DNA of 64,000 bases from Ricinus communis. Its lineage: Eukaryota; Streptophyta; Magnoliopsida; Malpighiales; Euphorbiaceae. Shown here one piece after another: positions 44,058-58,000 of the stretch (position 1 is the stretch's first letter; every line of letters begins with the position of its first letter). The notes under the pieces were generated by a model that made no database searches, had not been told where the DNA came from, and saw only the letters and a program-made list of their open reading frames with translations. Made by a program: the position numbers and the translations under genes. The stretch covers positions 5,811,283-5,875,282 of the forward strand of contig NC_063258.1 of the NCBI RefSeq assembly GCF_019578655.1. The letters are read 5' to 3'.

Positions 44058-47000
44058 CTACCGCCTCGCGTTTCTCTTTCTTCCCTTTACTTGCTTCTCT
44101 AGAGTTTGAATCTTCTGACTAAGATCTGAAGGTGAAGATGATGATGTGGCAGGTTCCTGTTTTGCTGCAAGGGCTCGTTTTAGAGCTGATGACAAACTGA
44201 AGGAAGACTGCGAGGTAGCACTTGGTGGAGCCACAGGTATTTCAGGAACACCTAAGAACTTCTTTACCCCATGAAGTTTAAGCACTAAAAAGTAAAGACA
44301 GATTGATGTCATTGAACTACCAAGTTTAAAAGTGGCAATCTCAACATTTCTGCTGTAGATTTTAATGGTAACGAGAGAATAAAGAAGCTAACTGAAACAA
44401 ATAAATGCTTGGTTAGGTCCAAATTTCCTGGAAACACCATTGTAAACTCACCTCCACCATAAGCAAACGAGAATAAGTTGGTTGTTACCCAATAACAGAA
44501 TATAGCCTGCAATTAAAATACTAGTAAACTTAGTTGTTGAACTTGGTCAATAAGCAGAAGCCTTCTTATTAAGTCGCTTTATCACTCCCATTTTATATCA
44601 CTCAGTGATCAAGCAACAATAAGCATAAGAGAACTGAAAGTATGAGAAACAGCATGGTAGGAACAGGGGAACTAAAAGGGTAATCACACTCATGATTAAG
44701 TTGCCTAATAATCTATTTCAGATCTGATAGTCCAAGCACCGTAGCAAAACTCCTCAGCAAGATGAGAGCACAACCTTATATGAAAGTATGGATGTGTATT
44801 GCAAAGCAACAGGCTAACAACGATCTCATAATACCAACCACACAATTGAATGGAAACAAACATGGTGATGATTCTTACTGGATGTCAAACAAGATGCAGT
44901 TGTCTAAACAAAAGACGAGCACAAAATTACCTTGGGGAAACCCATGGTCAATGGAACTGTAAGAGCAGCAAAGACCCTAGATATATTTTTCATGGTACCA
45001 GCAACAGGATTTCCTTCCAAACCTTCTTGCATGTTGAGCTGAGGATGGATACCAGGTAGTTGATTAAAAATTTTGAATCAAAACTAAATGAGAGAAAGCG
45101 ACACTTAGTAAAACAGGATGAAGACTATAATAAAGTTCAAATCCAAAAGAAAAATAACTTTACACTCTCAGCTTGACTGGATTTGACAAAACAAGAGTCT
45201 ACCTCTATAGTGATCCAGAAAGTCAATGCTGTCAAAACTGGAAAGATATATAGACTATCTGGTGTCGACAAATCAACAAACCAAAATGCTCCCCCGTTTT
45301 TGAAGGACGGCACATTTTCTGCCATGTTTCTGATCTGGAATAGAGACATTAAAATGTGAAGATCAATCGGCCATGGATAATTTCCAGTTTCAGGATAAGA
45401 TACAACAGAAAACCTCTAAAGAAATTTATCTTACAGCTAGGAAAAAACAGACAAAGACAGGACCTTGAATAAAGAGCCCCTTCATAGGAGTAAAAGGACT
45501 CACACCATATCTGCAATTTAAACATTGAGTGAGCTTAAAAGATCCAGGAACCAAAAAAGAGTTCATTGTATTGCAAACTGAACTACACAATAACGACAAG
45601 GATAAAGGAGGGAAGAACTGAGGCCTAAAAAATATTAAGTCTTATGAGGCATAGTTTTATCCCATATGATTTATGAGGCTTTCCTAGGTCATGCCGATCT
45701 CCTTCTATAAGTATGTTTTCATATGATAAGCCGTAATTCATCTAAACATAGTACGCAGACATTGGTTACAACATCCGATAATGAGACATTTCAGTAATGT
45801 CAATCATAGTCTAAAGTAAGATTCAAACTTAATGAGGGTTTCTTTCAATTATACATAAACCTATCTTAATTCTGGAATTGATGATTACTCAAACACCACA
45901 GACTAATTCAATAACATTGTTCTCACAATATTTACTTAAGTGCCCCCAGTAATTTAATTTTATTTTTTTAAAACTTTATATGGCCTTCTGGTTATAAAGA
46001 TTGCCTAATCTTTGATTTTTACCAGCATATAACAACAAAAATCAATAATTGGATTCTAATAATCCTAAAGGGAATGATGTTTCAGTGAAGCATCAAGTAA
46101 TAGTACAAAATGAGCCTTATCAAATCCAACTTGAGCTTACCTGCGGCAAGCATAAAAAAATGAGGATGCATGATCAAGTAATGAAAAAAGACCACAGCCT
46201 AAATGCAATTGATTTCCCTTACAAGCACATGGAAAAGTAGCTTACTCCTTGAAAAGCATTTTCATTTGTTTATTGCCTTCAGCTATAGTTGCAGGATCCA
46301 TACCCTGAGAGTGAGACAGACAGAACTAAATTATTTGATAGAATCACTTCCTAAACGAGCATTAACTTGGAAATCATGTTAACAGATTACATCCCTTATT
46401 CAAAGAGAGTGCCTATATTTTGTCAAAAAAATAGCATGACAACAGATATGGCAACAACTAGATAATGAAATTCAAGTTTCAAGTTCACGTACTACAAGGT
46501 TGATAAGTGAGAGGTTAAATCAAGTTACTCCTTGGTGCACAGGCATTATAAAATAATATGGAAAAGAAGAAGTTGAAAATCTTCACATTCATACATCAGT
46601 ATATATACATGTTTACCATCTAAAATGATAGCGCCAAAGCAAACATGAAAAAGAGATGAAAGGTACAAAAATTTGCAAACCAAATGAGGAACAAAGTTTT
46701 ATAATAACAGCAAACATGATCCAAACATATCTCTAGGATTTGAACCATTTAACAGAATGACAATATAATCAGAGAAGCAAGGGCCATACAGTATCTTGCA
46801 TTTGTTGCTTGATCTCCTCCAAACGTGGCCTCATGAGCTGCAGAGGACACACAAGTCAAAAAGAAAAAAATGATTATAAGGAGGTAAATAATAAATTTTA
46901 TCAACCAATGAAGGTTGTATGGTGGAAAAATGCTAATATGAGTACAAGCTGTATGTGTGACACATATTGTGCTTATAAAAAATCTTAGCACAGTGAATTA

Positions 47001-48264
47001 CACATAACACCTTCCACCTAGAGCATCACAATCAGCAAAATGAAGTCAAAAGCTAGAAAAACATAATGCCTCACACACTACCCACTGACATTGAAACATT
47101 TTAGATCATGAAGTATAGATTTAAGAAAAAGGAAATAAAAAGGGTGGTGAGTATATACATCAAGGTAGAACTCCAAATTCCAAATTACAATGTGTTGAGC
47201 AATATTGGCAAAATAATAAAATGGCATAAAATATCTATCAATAAGTTCTAAATCAGATCAGAAATTATGAAAAGGGTGTCAGGTATAACCACCTATGAAC
47301 TTATTAACAGAGTGATCAAGGAAGCAAAGGAACTTAACAAAAGACATTTTGCAACATCTTTGTTTTCAGTTAGACCACTTGAAAGTTGAAATTATGAAAT
47401 ATCCGACATGGTTCCAGAATCATATTGGTAAAAAATACAATAACAAAATTAGCACAAACCCTAGGCAATCAGGTTAATGTGCTAGAAGTACACAGCGTGT
47501 AAGAGCAGAAGCGGCATACTTCTTTTCCCGAGAATTGAGAAAAAAAGAAAAAAAGCAGCACAACTAAAGCAACATACATACAGTGAGTTTTGAAGTAGCT
47601 TTGAGTTGATTTATCATCAGCGGAACCATTAAAGTTCTAATTACCAAAGTTGTTAAAACAATTGAAGCCCACCTGAAAAGTATATAAAAAAGAAAGTGTA
47701 AGGCCTTTAACTTTTCAATTGTGTCTGGACGATTCTTTCCCAAAGCAACTAACTTTAGCAATAAAACAAACAAAAAAACATTACTTACCAATTGAAACCA
47801 GTTAAATTATGAACAGCATCAATAATATGATGAAGAACAGCAACAGGTGGAAAACAATCAGCAGCAGCAGCAGCAACCTCGTTAACAGCAGAAGCTGCAG
47901 CAACGGATTGAGCACTAGTGTCTGTAATCACTACATCAGCAACATCACTCATCAGCTCAATTTTATGATCAGACCCTTCCCCAACTGTTGTAGTCGACAT
48001 GTAGCGACAGAAGGAAGCCCCAATACTTGGCGAAAGAGAATAAGCATCCCTGAGTCTAATTTCTTGAAACGATTTAATATTAAAGCTGCCGCTGCTTTTG
48101 CTACGAAATCCCCTTTCTTGAACATATGAGAATTCATCAATGGAGTTGTTGTGTTGTTTGTGATCATCATAATGATCTTGATGATGAAGAGAGAAAGTAA
48201 ATGCAGGGCGGTACTGCTGTTTTAGAAGGGTTGATCTGGTAGTGAGGCTGCGTATATACGCCAT
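44058..48264 (-). CDS. OXA1: Mitochondrial inner-membrane insertase OXA1 (9 exons, 423 aa)
   Basis: A YidC/Oxa1-family insertase that places proteins, including mitochondrially made ones, into the inner membrane. Exons, 5' to 3' on the minus strand: 48264-47789, 47672-47582, 46837-46790, 46304-46246, 45510-45435, 45334-45203, 45038-44931, 44506-44452, 44284-44058. All are GT-AG, phases agree, 1272 nt. Residues 1 to about 90 form a presequence-like, Arg/Ser-rich region. An Ala-rich stretch follows (about 116-137). The conserved core includes NWWASIVLTTLVIRTLMVPL (158-177), MRPRLEEIKQQM (191-202), SPFTPMKGLFIQGPVFVCFF (229-248), FWFVDLSTPDSLYIFPVLTA (267-286) and FCYWVTTNLFSFAYG (333-347), the usual membrane segments. 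The C-terminal tail is Lys/Arg-rich (EKQVKGRKRNARR), as in mitochondrial Oxa1 proteins, where it contacts ribosomes. Arabidopsis OXA1 is about 429 aa, so the length fits. Confidence 0.95.
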
Positions 48265-51200
48265 TGACGCCCAGAACCCAGAATCAAGAAACAGATGAGT
48301 TTCCTGAATTGCCGAGTTTAGTTGGATGAAAGAGGGATTAGGGTTCCGAAGGGTAATTTGGTAGTTTCAGATGAGTTCTAGTCCATTAATTATAGTTATA
48401 TGGGATCCAGTGGACTGGTTGAGTTTTCAGATTTCTTCAGTTCTTTTCTAGTTCATTATTCAGGAAAAAAAATTGATAATTATAGTTTAGAAGATTTAGA
48501 CAAATTTAAAAAAAAGAAAACTCTTTTCTAATTTTCACTTTAAATAAATTTTTATAAACATATATTAAACCCTATTTCTTTTATTCTTTTTAGAATAATT
48601 TTTTTCAAAAATTATACTTTTATAAGTATATCTTCTATTATAATTTTAACTAAGAAAATAAATATTAAAATAAGAAAGAATATTAGAACTGTGCATTTTT
48701 TTTTTTTTTCTTATCGAATTTATGAGTTTTTTTTTTTCAATTTTATTATATTATATTTTAAATTTTTTTTAACTGCTCTTGCTCGAATTAGAAATTGCGT
48801 CAATAGTGAAAGAGCACGTCATTCAAATTAGAACTATGGCCCGATAAGGCAGAATCGATACCTTTTTTGGCATGAATTGCTGAGTGTTAAATGTATAGCT
48901 ACAAAGAAATTACATAAACCATTTTACACCCACTTTTCAACAGGAAAATAAAATTTGGTTATTGGCAGAATGTCATAAATACTTTATAGAAAGAGTCATG
49001 TTTACAAATTCAAGAAATCTAAGAAGTGTTAGGCATTAAGAATGAGGCTATAAGAGAATCTTTCTTCCAATTCAAACTATCAGAGGAGATGAAAACTTGT
49101 AAGAAAAAACATTTTTTTTGTATCACATCAGTTTTTGGTAGACCTGTTCATGGGCCGGGCCAGATATTTAAAAAGCCTGGCCAATTATTAAACCTGTATA
49201 AAGAGGTCGGGCCTGGGTGGGTTCGGATTGGGCCAGACCCGGTTCTGCAATGTATAACAAAGTTGTTTAGAGTTTGATATTATTAATAATATGAAAATTA
49301 TAAACGAGAATAATAAGTAGTTAAGTGGTTTATAACACTCAATTATAAGCTGAAGGTTACGGATTCAAGTTTGAGGTATGACATTTTTTTTTAATTAAAT
49401 TAGACCTTAGGCCGGGCCGGACTTGTACACAAAAATTATTGTCTAAGCTCGGCCCGATGAGTGCGGGACTGGACGGGCCAGATAAAACATCTGGAAAAGC
49501 AAAAAGCAACTAAAAAATAATTGAGAAATAACTAAAAAACAATTGCACTCTAAATTTTAAAATTTTTAGAGAAATTATTTTTAAAAAATTCATACAATAA
49601 ATAATGATATTTTTTATTAAATTTAATATATATTTAAAAAGTTTCTAAAATAAATAACCGAATATCTATTCTATAAATCGTGGCAACATTTAATAAAAGA
49701 AAATTTAGTTTGCTCAAGATTCTAAATTACATAATTGAGACACAAAGCTTTCCACCTAAATATGCTATCAATGAACCACCTAAGTTGGTATAGATAGACC
49801 ACTTTCACTGAAATACTCAATTATCTTACTTCGAATTTTATTATTTCAAATTTTTATTTTGATTGGATATCTTTATATGGTCTTGATCTTAGTGCTCCAA
49901 TGACGGATTTACTTTCTGTTTCTATTTAATTATGATTCTACAAATATTTTACAATAAAAAGGAGCTTTTAGAATCAATTTCAATGAAAATCACTATCACT
50001 CATCAGTTTTCTTCTCCTAGTTCAAAAAGAAAAAGAAAAAACATGCTAACAATGACACCATAGTGTTGTTGGGTTCAACAGCAAGTACACTTATTTATTT
50101 TTGATAATATCCAAAGTTTATATTTATTTATACTGCGCATATTTCAACCCACTTCAAACTAAGACTGTTCAAACTAATATGCAATCCAATCTAATTAACC
50201 AGCCTAACTTAAATCCAAACCATAAAATAAAATAATTTTTAAATTATTTAGGTAGGTTGATGGGTTGGATTTAAATCCAACTTTTGAACTTATTAGGTCA
50301 AGTCTTAAATTCATGATGGTTTCAATTACAAGTTGGTTTGAGATTTTAGTTCATAATTCAAATTAGAGTATTGAAATCCTAAAGTTTCATGACTGTGATT
50401 GAGGAAAAAACTAATCTCACTCACCTTCATTGCTATTGTCCCTCTTGCCACCAATCGTCACACGAGTGCATTGCTCGCTTCATTTTAGGCATGGAGAGGT
50501 TTTTAATGTCACTCTTTCTCCACTCAATTTTGTTGCTTGAATTCCAAAATTGGTTTCTCAAAGTAAGTCATTTCTTAACTTCAAACTTTATTATTAATTT
50601 TAATTTTTTTTTATGTGTTATCTTTTTATATAATCATATTTAATTTTTTCAATTTCTTTTTAGCAAATCAGTGATTGAATTACTAGAGTATGCCATTTAA
50701 ACAAAGGAATACTAATAATGGGGACAAAAAGAGAAAACCACACAGCATCCACATTGACCAAAATGGAAAATAAAGAAAGAAGTGGAAAGTGACAAAAAAG
50801 AAAAAAAAAAATACTACATAAAGAGAAATATAAAAATAAAAAAATAAGATTAAATTTCGCTCTTAAACTTTGTATCAAGTTCAATTTGGCCATTTTTAAC
50901 TTTTACTGTTAATTTAATTCTTAAATTTTTTAAACAGGTTCAATTTAGTATTTTTTAAGCGAATTTGTTCTACACACTATAATAAAAGTGTGAAAATATG
51001 ATTATATTGAGCTTGATTTAAAGCTCAAAGGCAAAATTGAAGTGACAAGTTAAATGGCCAAATTAAATTGTATTATTTTTCTTAAATAAAAATTAAAAAA
51101 TAAATATAATTTTTTAAATTATCATAAATCAATAATAAATTAAAACCAACTCAACACTTTCATAATCACCAATACTTGTTTTAAATAAGAATTTACTAAT

Positions 51201-51901
51201 ACTATCACTAAAATAATGAGAGTATAGATGAGATTGTAAAGTCACCTCCTTATCAGCCCCACATAATTTTTACCAACTAATTCAAAATTTTAAATATATA
51301 AAGAATTTAATCTATAAATTCAATTATATAACTAAACTAATTATAATTCAAATTATTTTTTAAGGAGTCAAATTCAGCCGCGTAGAAAAGTTAATTGATT
51401 AAAAATAAGTCTTTATTAAAAATTGAGTGGCAAAATTGGACTCTATAGCGCATGTATTTTACACTCTTAAAAAAGTACTATATTAAATATATTCAAAGAG
51501 TTTAAAAATTAAATTGGCTAAAAATTTAAAAAAGTCAAATTAAATTTAACTGTAAAATTTAAAAGCTAAATTAAATATTATTCTAAGAATAAAAGAGCTA
51601 AAATTCAGAGATAAAGAAATACTTATATAAAAAGAAAGGTAATTCATTAGCTTATTCAGTAATGGTAGACTAATTTCTTTTTAATTAGCACCAATAAGCT
51701 TAAATCGCCCATAAGCAATGTATTACATTTTTAAAATTTAATCACTTGATTTAATAAAAATTCAAACACCAAAATAGTAAATTAAAAAATTGAGATACTA
51801 AAATGACAAAATCAAAAAGTTGAGACACTATTTATGTAATTTTACCTAAACTAACGAAATTTAAACCAATTAAAATCAGGCCGCAAGAGGTGGATTACGG
51901 C
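48265..51901. other. Spacer between OXA1 and POT1 (divergent starts)
   Basis: OXA1 reads left and POT1 reads right, so this stretch holds both promoters. It is AT-rich with long T runs. A GC-rich repeat-like patch lies at 49140-49495. No other gene is supported. Confidence 0.5.
49140..49495. repeat. GGGCCGGGCC-rich repeat, possibly a non-autonomous element
   Basis: GC-rich ends (CATGGGCCGGGCCAGA near 49151; GGCCGGGCCGGACTTG near 49414; GGACGGGCCAGATA near 49471) bracket an AT-rich middle. The middle has a tRNA-like B-box look (GGTTACGGATTCAAG at 49356-49370). This could be a SINE-like or other dispersed repeat; ends and target duplications were not resolved. Confidence 0.35.
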
Positions 51902-51975
51902 TAACCCTAATAAAAATGAGTTCAGGACAATTAACCCTAGTAAAAATGAGTTCCGGACAGTACTTAAATGGCGCC
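51902..51975 (+). promoter_or_regulatory. POT1 upstream region: doubled telobox-like motif and E2F-like site
   Basis: A 30-bp unit occurs twice in tandem (51902-51931 and 51932-51961, three differences). Each unit starts with a telobox-like TAACCCTAA or TAACCCTAG. AATGGCGCCA at 51967-51976 resembles an E2F site. Teloboxes with E2F sites are known in promoters of plant replication and ribosome genes. Function here is inferred; the transcription start is unknown. Confidence 0.4.
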
Positions 51976-52012
51976 ACATTGACGCCGCAAAGAAAAGCAA
52001 GTGTGAGAGAGA

Positions 52013-55000
52013 ATGGAGGATTACAAGTATCTTGAACTCAAAGATGCAATATCTTCAATCAATCAAAAAGTCAGTCTCATAGGCATCATTCTTGAGTTTG
52101 GTTTGCCCAAGAAAACCAGAGGCACTGGTATTGTATCTTGGTTTTTTTTTTTTTTTTTCTTTTAATTTTAACTGCATTATGCATTGCTGGCGATGATGAC
52201 AAACATAAAGGCCGGACTTACGGCTGCCACTGCTAATATAATTTAGCTGGGTTTTGGTAGTAGATTGATGAACCCACTTTTATAAGGTTACTCTGAGCCA
52301 GTGTCTTTTTTTTTATTCTTTATTCTTTTTCTTTTTTGAAAATTTAAGTTTATGTTTTAATGGTGAGTTGGGTTCTAAATAATGTCTTTTGCAATTTCAG
52401 ATTGGTTTTGCACGGTGAAAATAGTAGATGAATCATACCCAAAACCTGGAATTTCAATTAATATTTTCGCTTCAAGTATTGAAAAGCTTCCTCGTGTTTT
52501 ATCACTTGGAGATATAATTCAGCTTTCTCATGTTGTGGTATATTTTGATAAGCTTATTGTTTCTTCAGCTTTGTTTTTTATAGTAGAACTTAATTTAGAG
52601 AGAGTATAAATGTTTACACCTCCTGAGAATTTTGAATTGACATGTTAATTTAATGCTATTTTGTAAATTTTCCATGTTTGGAAAAGTAATAGTTGCTAGA
52701 GTTCAGTTCTTTCGATTTTGAATAAAGGAAAGTGAAAAAAAAAAACATTTTGACAACAGTGCAGAAATGTGGGTGGTGAATATAGCTTTTGTTTTTCTTA
52801 CATAATTTCTGCACTTATACCCATTAAAATATGCAAAACTTTTGATCAATCAGTAGCCATTAATTGTTAAATGATATACTTTTTTTATCTTTTTGGTTTA
52901 GTACTTGGAAATGCCTCACGGTGAAATTAAAGTTATGTTTTGATTATTGCTCTTGTATGAAGCTAGAGAAAAGCTCATTAACTCTGAGTCTCCAACTACA
53001 ACTTAAAAAAGTTTTCCTGTTCCAAGAAATAGAACTCAATATACGGGTTTATCTAATTCTTTAAATGACTTTACTCTTTTTGTTCTTGTGTTGTATCTGA
53101 ATATCTATTCCTTTGAGGTTGGAAAGGCATTTTCTAGGTTCAATGCTTATAGCAACTTCTAGTTTATTTTTATTTTATTTCTAATGTATTTGAAAGTGGA
53201 ATCCAAGTATGCGAAAAATTGGGGCATATATTTATGCAGATGAAACCTCATCATGGAGAAGTGAATGCTGTTTTCAACAAGTCATTCTCTGCATTTGCTT
53301 TATATGAAGGAAAAGATGGTGGAAACTTTCTTCCTTATCAATATTCTTCAAGATATCATCCTAGAGATCAGGACTCAAAGTTTATATCAGGCTTGAGAAA
53401 ATGGGTAGCTGACTTTCGTCCTGATGAAGGTATTATTGAGTGAAAAAAATTTATTTGTCATTATTACTTTAATAACTTGTATTTTGATCTATATTATGTG
53501 CCCATGATCATAAGATTTTTTGGATAATGATGATGTAATGAAAAAAGAACTTCAAATCTAGCCTCCATTTATCTTGTGGGGAATGATAATTTCAGATGCC
53601 CTGAAATGTGCATCTTCTGGAATAGGTTCTTGTATTTTTTTCTGGCTTTCTGGTACATACTTTATTTTGTACTGTTCCTTCTGTCAAATAGCTTATTTAC
53701 ATTTACTTGGTAGGTCCAAATAGCTTCTTGTTCTTGCGAGAGATGAAAGAAGGAGAACGAGCTAATTTGGCTTGCAAGGTGAGGTTATTTGACTTTCCTG
53801 TCCCTTCTATATTTGTATTTTGGAACTCATTTCATCGTACACATGTTTTTCTGATTCCCTTTTTTTTTTTTTTAAATTAATACCAACTCCCAAGTACTGA
53901 TGAGTTTTTATCTGCTAATGTTTGACCATATAAGGTGCTTCACGTATGTGAGGTTTCTGAGCATGAGTGGATGGTATTTGTTTGGGATGGAACTGATTCT
54001 CCACCAATCAACATTGACTCAAAGTGAGTTTCCATGAATTAACATTGTATAATTGGTTTTTTTCAGCATCTAAATAATAACCGTGGCTTTTGTTCTTTGA
54101 TGGTGACTTATATGTGCATACGGCAATATTCCTAATACTTATTTGGAGCGTGAACATTTAATAACAGTACTTCTCTTCTGTTATTTAGAGCATAATGTCA
54201 CGAAACTTGGGCTTAGAGGTTAGCCAAGTCGCGCGGCACTTAGTTAACTTGCTTGATGAAGTCGAACTAAGTAAGCTTAGATGAGAATTGGGAGAGATTG
54301 TAGGTGAGCAAAGTAGGCAGCAGGGTTTCAGACTTGGGTAGGGTAGAGAGTTGAGAGCACTTGAGCTTGGAAAATATGGAGAGCTTTATTAAGTTTCCAA
54401 CCTTCCTCTTTTGTGTATGTTCTTGTATGTGTCCTTGTTCTATTGTTACAAATGATGGATGGAAGGGGGTATTTATAGGCTTCCCACCTCCTGAACTTGT
54501 GGCTAGAAATCACTCATCTAGAATTCTCTACACATATATCACATGTACATGTCTAGAACATTCTAGAGTAGCCTACATAGGTCTAGAATATTCTAGACTA
54601 ATCTAGTATGTACAAGAGTTGCTCCCACTCTTCTAGAATGTTCTAGAAGTATCCGCACTCTTCTAGATTATTCTAGAAGCGTCTAGACCATTCTAGATTG
54701 TTCTAGAAAGTTCTAGACTATTCTAGAGTGTTCTAGAGTACTCTAGAGAATTCTACATTATTCAAGAGTATTCTATGAGAATTCCGCATTACTCCATCAC
54801 TCTTGGCACTGTGTGTCGCATGGACTGGCCTTGCTCGCCCAAGGATGAGGCGGGCCGTGACAATAAGCATTTAATTACAGTACTTCTCCTCTGTTATTTA
54901 GAGCATGAGCATTTAAATCTTTCAAACGATATAAGCGCTTAGTGACCACTTCTTCTTTGCCTTCTTCTTTGGTTAAGCACAAAGGAAAAGAAAAGGGCTA

Positions 55001-58000
55001 TATATGTTTATATAGATATTAAACTTGAATGGTATGGTAGTCTTTCTTCAAAACTAAACTAGTCCATTACATTCACTCAGGAATCATGAAAATTATGTAA
55101 GATTTACTTATAGTTATGTCTTGTAGCAAGTACCACATGCTTTTCTGCTTCTATCGGTAGTATGTCTGACACATTGTTATTTTCAAATCTATGCTAAATT
55201 TGATATCTGATACATGATTTTCTTTGTTGTCTTTGAACTTCTGATGTTTTTCTAAATGAACTTTCACTTCTTCATTCGTCCATTAACAATTACTGGTTTG
55301 AACCTTAGGCTGGAAAATGAAAGGGATAATCCACTCCCATTACAATTGGAGCCTGAACCATTGCCAAGGGATATATTGTGTACATTTCCAACTGTTGGAA
55401 CAGTATTACGGGTAATCATTGACAAAGGCAATGAGAAGCATGTTCTCCACCTATTGGGCACTGGCAAATGGGTGAAATTTCTCAACATACTTTGTGAAGT
55501 ACATGCAGGATTATGGCGCGGTGTGTTGACGGGTTTCACAAAGTTATGCTATATGTCAAATGAGAACCGTCTTATTTCAGCATGCCAGAAGTGAGTAATA
55601 TATATACATATATATATATCTGTTGTGTGTGTGTGTGTGTGTATGTATATATATGTATGTATGTGTCTATGTATATCATGTTCGTATATTAAAAAATAAC
55701 TAGAAAAGAGTTCTGCTTATGCTACATGTTTGTATCCGACGTTTGATATGCATTTCCATTGGAATACTGATGCGAGTTAGGTCTTACAATGCACGTTTAT
55801 CAACGGAGTTGGGGCGCATCCCATATTGGTGTTTTCCTTGGTGTTCAAATATTACAGGTTCACATTGTTTATTTCTTGATGATGATTATGTTCTTTATAT
55901 TCTTTTCTTATTGTTGGTGACATTATTTAGTCTTCTGGATGTTATCATCTTTGTGGTAAAATCTTGGTGATAGTTATCGTTATTATTACTTTCTTCCTTC
56001 AGAGGTTGATTATGACAATGTGCCTTTTGTTACGTTAATGGATGTTCTCACCTGCTCAAAGGTATGATGTTTGTAACCAAACTTTATGCTTTTCAGGTTT
56101 GGTATATTCTAAACAAGGTCTCTGTTTTTTTAAGGATCTATTTTCCTTGTTCTCCCTTGTTTGTAACCTTGTTAATTTGTGAGATTGCTGGTCTTTTCAC
56201 TTAGTGGGTTGCCTATTAATGCCACTTTTCTATGAAAAAAAATTGTACACTTGCCTATGTCAAGCACGTTTGTGGACGTGCACTAAAAGTTTTGGGGTTA
56301 TATCCAATTTCATTTTCTTAGGAATGGTACAAATGAGACCATATCTAGGGTAGCTGAATCATTTGAGTTCATCTATTGATGTCTCTAGTATATGTTGTTT
56401 TGTTAATGTTGGAAAATTTGTTTCATGGAAGTATTTTTCATAAGTTACTTGCCTAGGCTAAGAAGAAAATGTTTAAAATGCCTTTTGCTTTACGCCTTGT
56501 GCTGAGCATGAACATTGCAGACCTATTGCTGATAAGGTTTGTTAGCATCAGTGAAGACCATAAGGGCACATATATTGATATTATGAGGAGAATCGGGACC
56601 TGGAATTTCTTTCACTCACATTTTTAATAAATTTAATAAAAAATAACTTCAAATTGTGTAGAGACTTGAGAGGAGTGGAATGCTTGATTACCCAAGCGAG
56701 ATGCACAAAGGGTAAGATACGGACTTTGTCCATGGTGATGGTTTTGTGGTGCGTGGTGCATGATTTTGTGCCGCTTTAAGTGGAAATTTTTTTATTTGTG
56801 GAATGAGTTTTTTGGTGTTGCATGGAATTATTTATTTGCATTTCTAGATTGTTTGAAGTTTTTGGTTGATGCATAGGACAAGGATAATTATTTCTCTTGG
56901 GTTGCTATGGTTTTACAAGCCATCTTTGATGAGATGTGGTAAGAGATTTGAATGGGAGAATTTGAGAAATTTCCAAGTAAGAGAGGGAAAAATGTTTTAT
57001 TTGTCTAGCAATTCAAAGAAGGTGCAATGCGACGAGTGTGTGTGGTTTTCGGTTTGTAGTTTTGAAATATTATAAGCAAACTGAAATAAGTGGCTTATCT
57101 TGGTCCAATTTAGAATTTTGGTTTTTATTAGAATATACTAATATAACAGTCAATTCTCGAAAGTTGTATACATGTCTTTTATGTAATGGAATTTAGTTTT
57201 AAATAAAATAAAGTTTTTTAATATTTTGTGCAAGCTATCATATATTTGTTGTGAACTGATGTTCGACCATGGTTTCATCTTAATTGGAGTTCTGACTCTT
57301 GACTTTGAATTATCCAATCTGGCTTGCCAATCAATCCAGGGAACAATTTTTTTAATTTACCAACTAACTTAAATGAGTGGTAACAAATTTGACCTTTAAT
57401 TTTTAATTGTTACAGTATCTATTTGGATTTTACTAACAACTGCAATGGAAGACCTTATGAAATATAATTTTTCTTGATATTTCAATTCATTTCCGTTAGT
57501 CTATATAATGAGATATGACAAAATTTTATGTTAGCTATCACCTACCAATTTTAGTTCTTACTTTGACTTGGAATCATAGTTGTCAAAGGCGCGCCTGAGG
57601 CAAGAGGCCAAGCCTTAGCGCCTCAAGCCAAGAAAGGCAGGTGACTTCACTAAGCCGGCGCCCCTTTGTGCGCCTCGGACCTAAGGCGAGATGTGCCTTT
57701 GTATTTGACTTTTTATTTTTATTTTTTTTCTTTTAAGACATAAAATGATCTTAGCCCTTCATTATAGACTTAATATAGAATATATTGGCTTACCCACACC
57801 TAATTATCTTCAAAAGAAATTTTAAAAAAAAATGGAAGAAAGAAGATTAGGGCAAAAAAACATCTGATCAAGAAAAAGAAGAGAAGAATTGCCTAGATGT
57901 GTAGGAGTAGGACCAAGACCATAATTATAGACTTATAATAAACTAGTAATGGAAGATGCTTTAGGATTTCTACTGTTCTAGGACTAATAGTTATTTATAA

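Larger units (their letters stand above)
54152..54907. repeat. 42-bp direct repeat flanking the solo LTR in POT1 intron 5
   Basis: 54152-54194 and 54866-54907 are nearly the same (about 39 of 42 matching; core CAGTACTTCTC then CTGTTATTTAGAGCAT). Removing the LTR and one ATAA would bring them together as a tandem pair, so the LTR entered an existing tandem repeat. Confidence 0.75.

Noticed and set aside
47809..48129. 106-codon plus-strand frame
   Set aside because: It is the antisense shadow of OXA1 exon 1.
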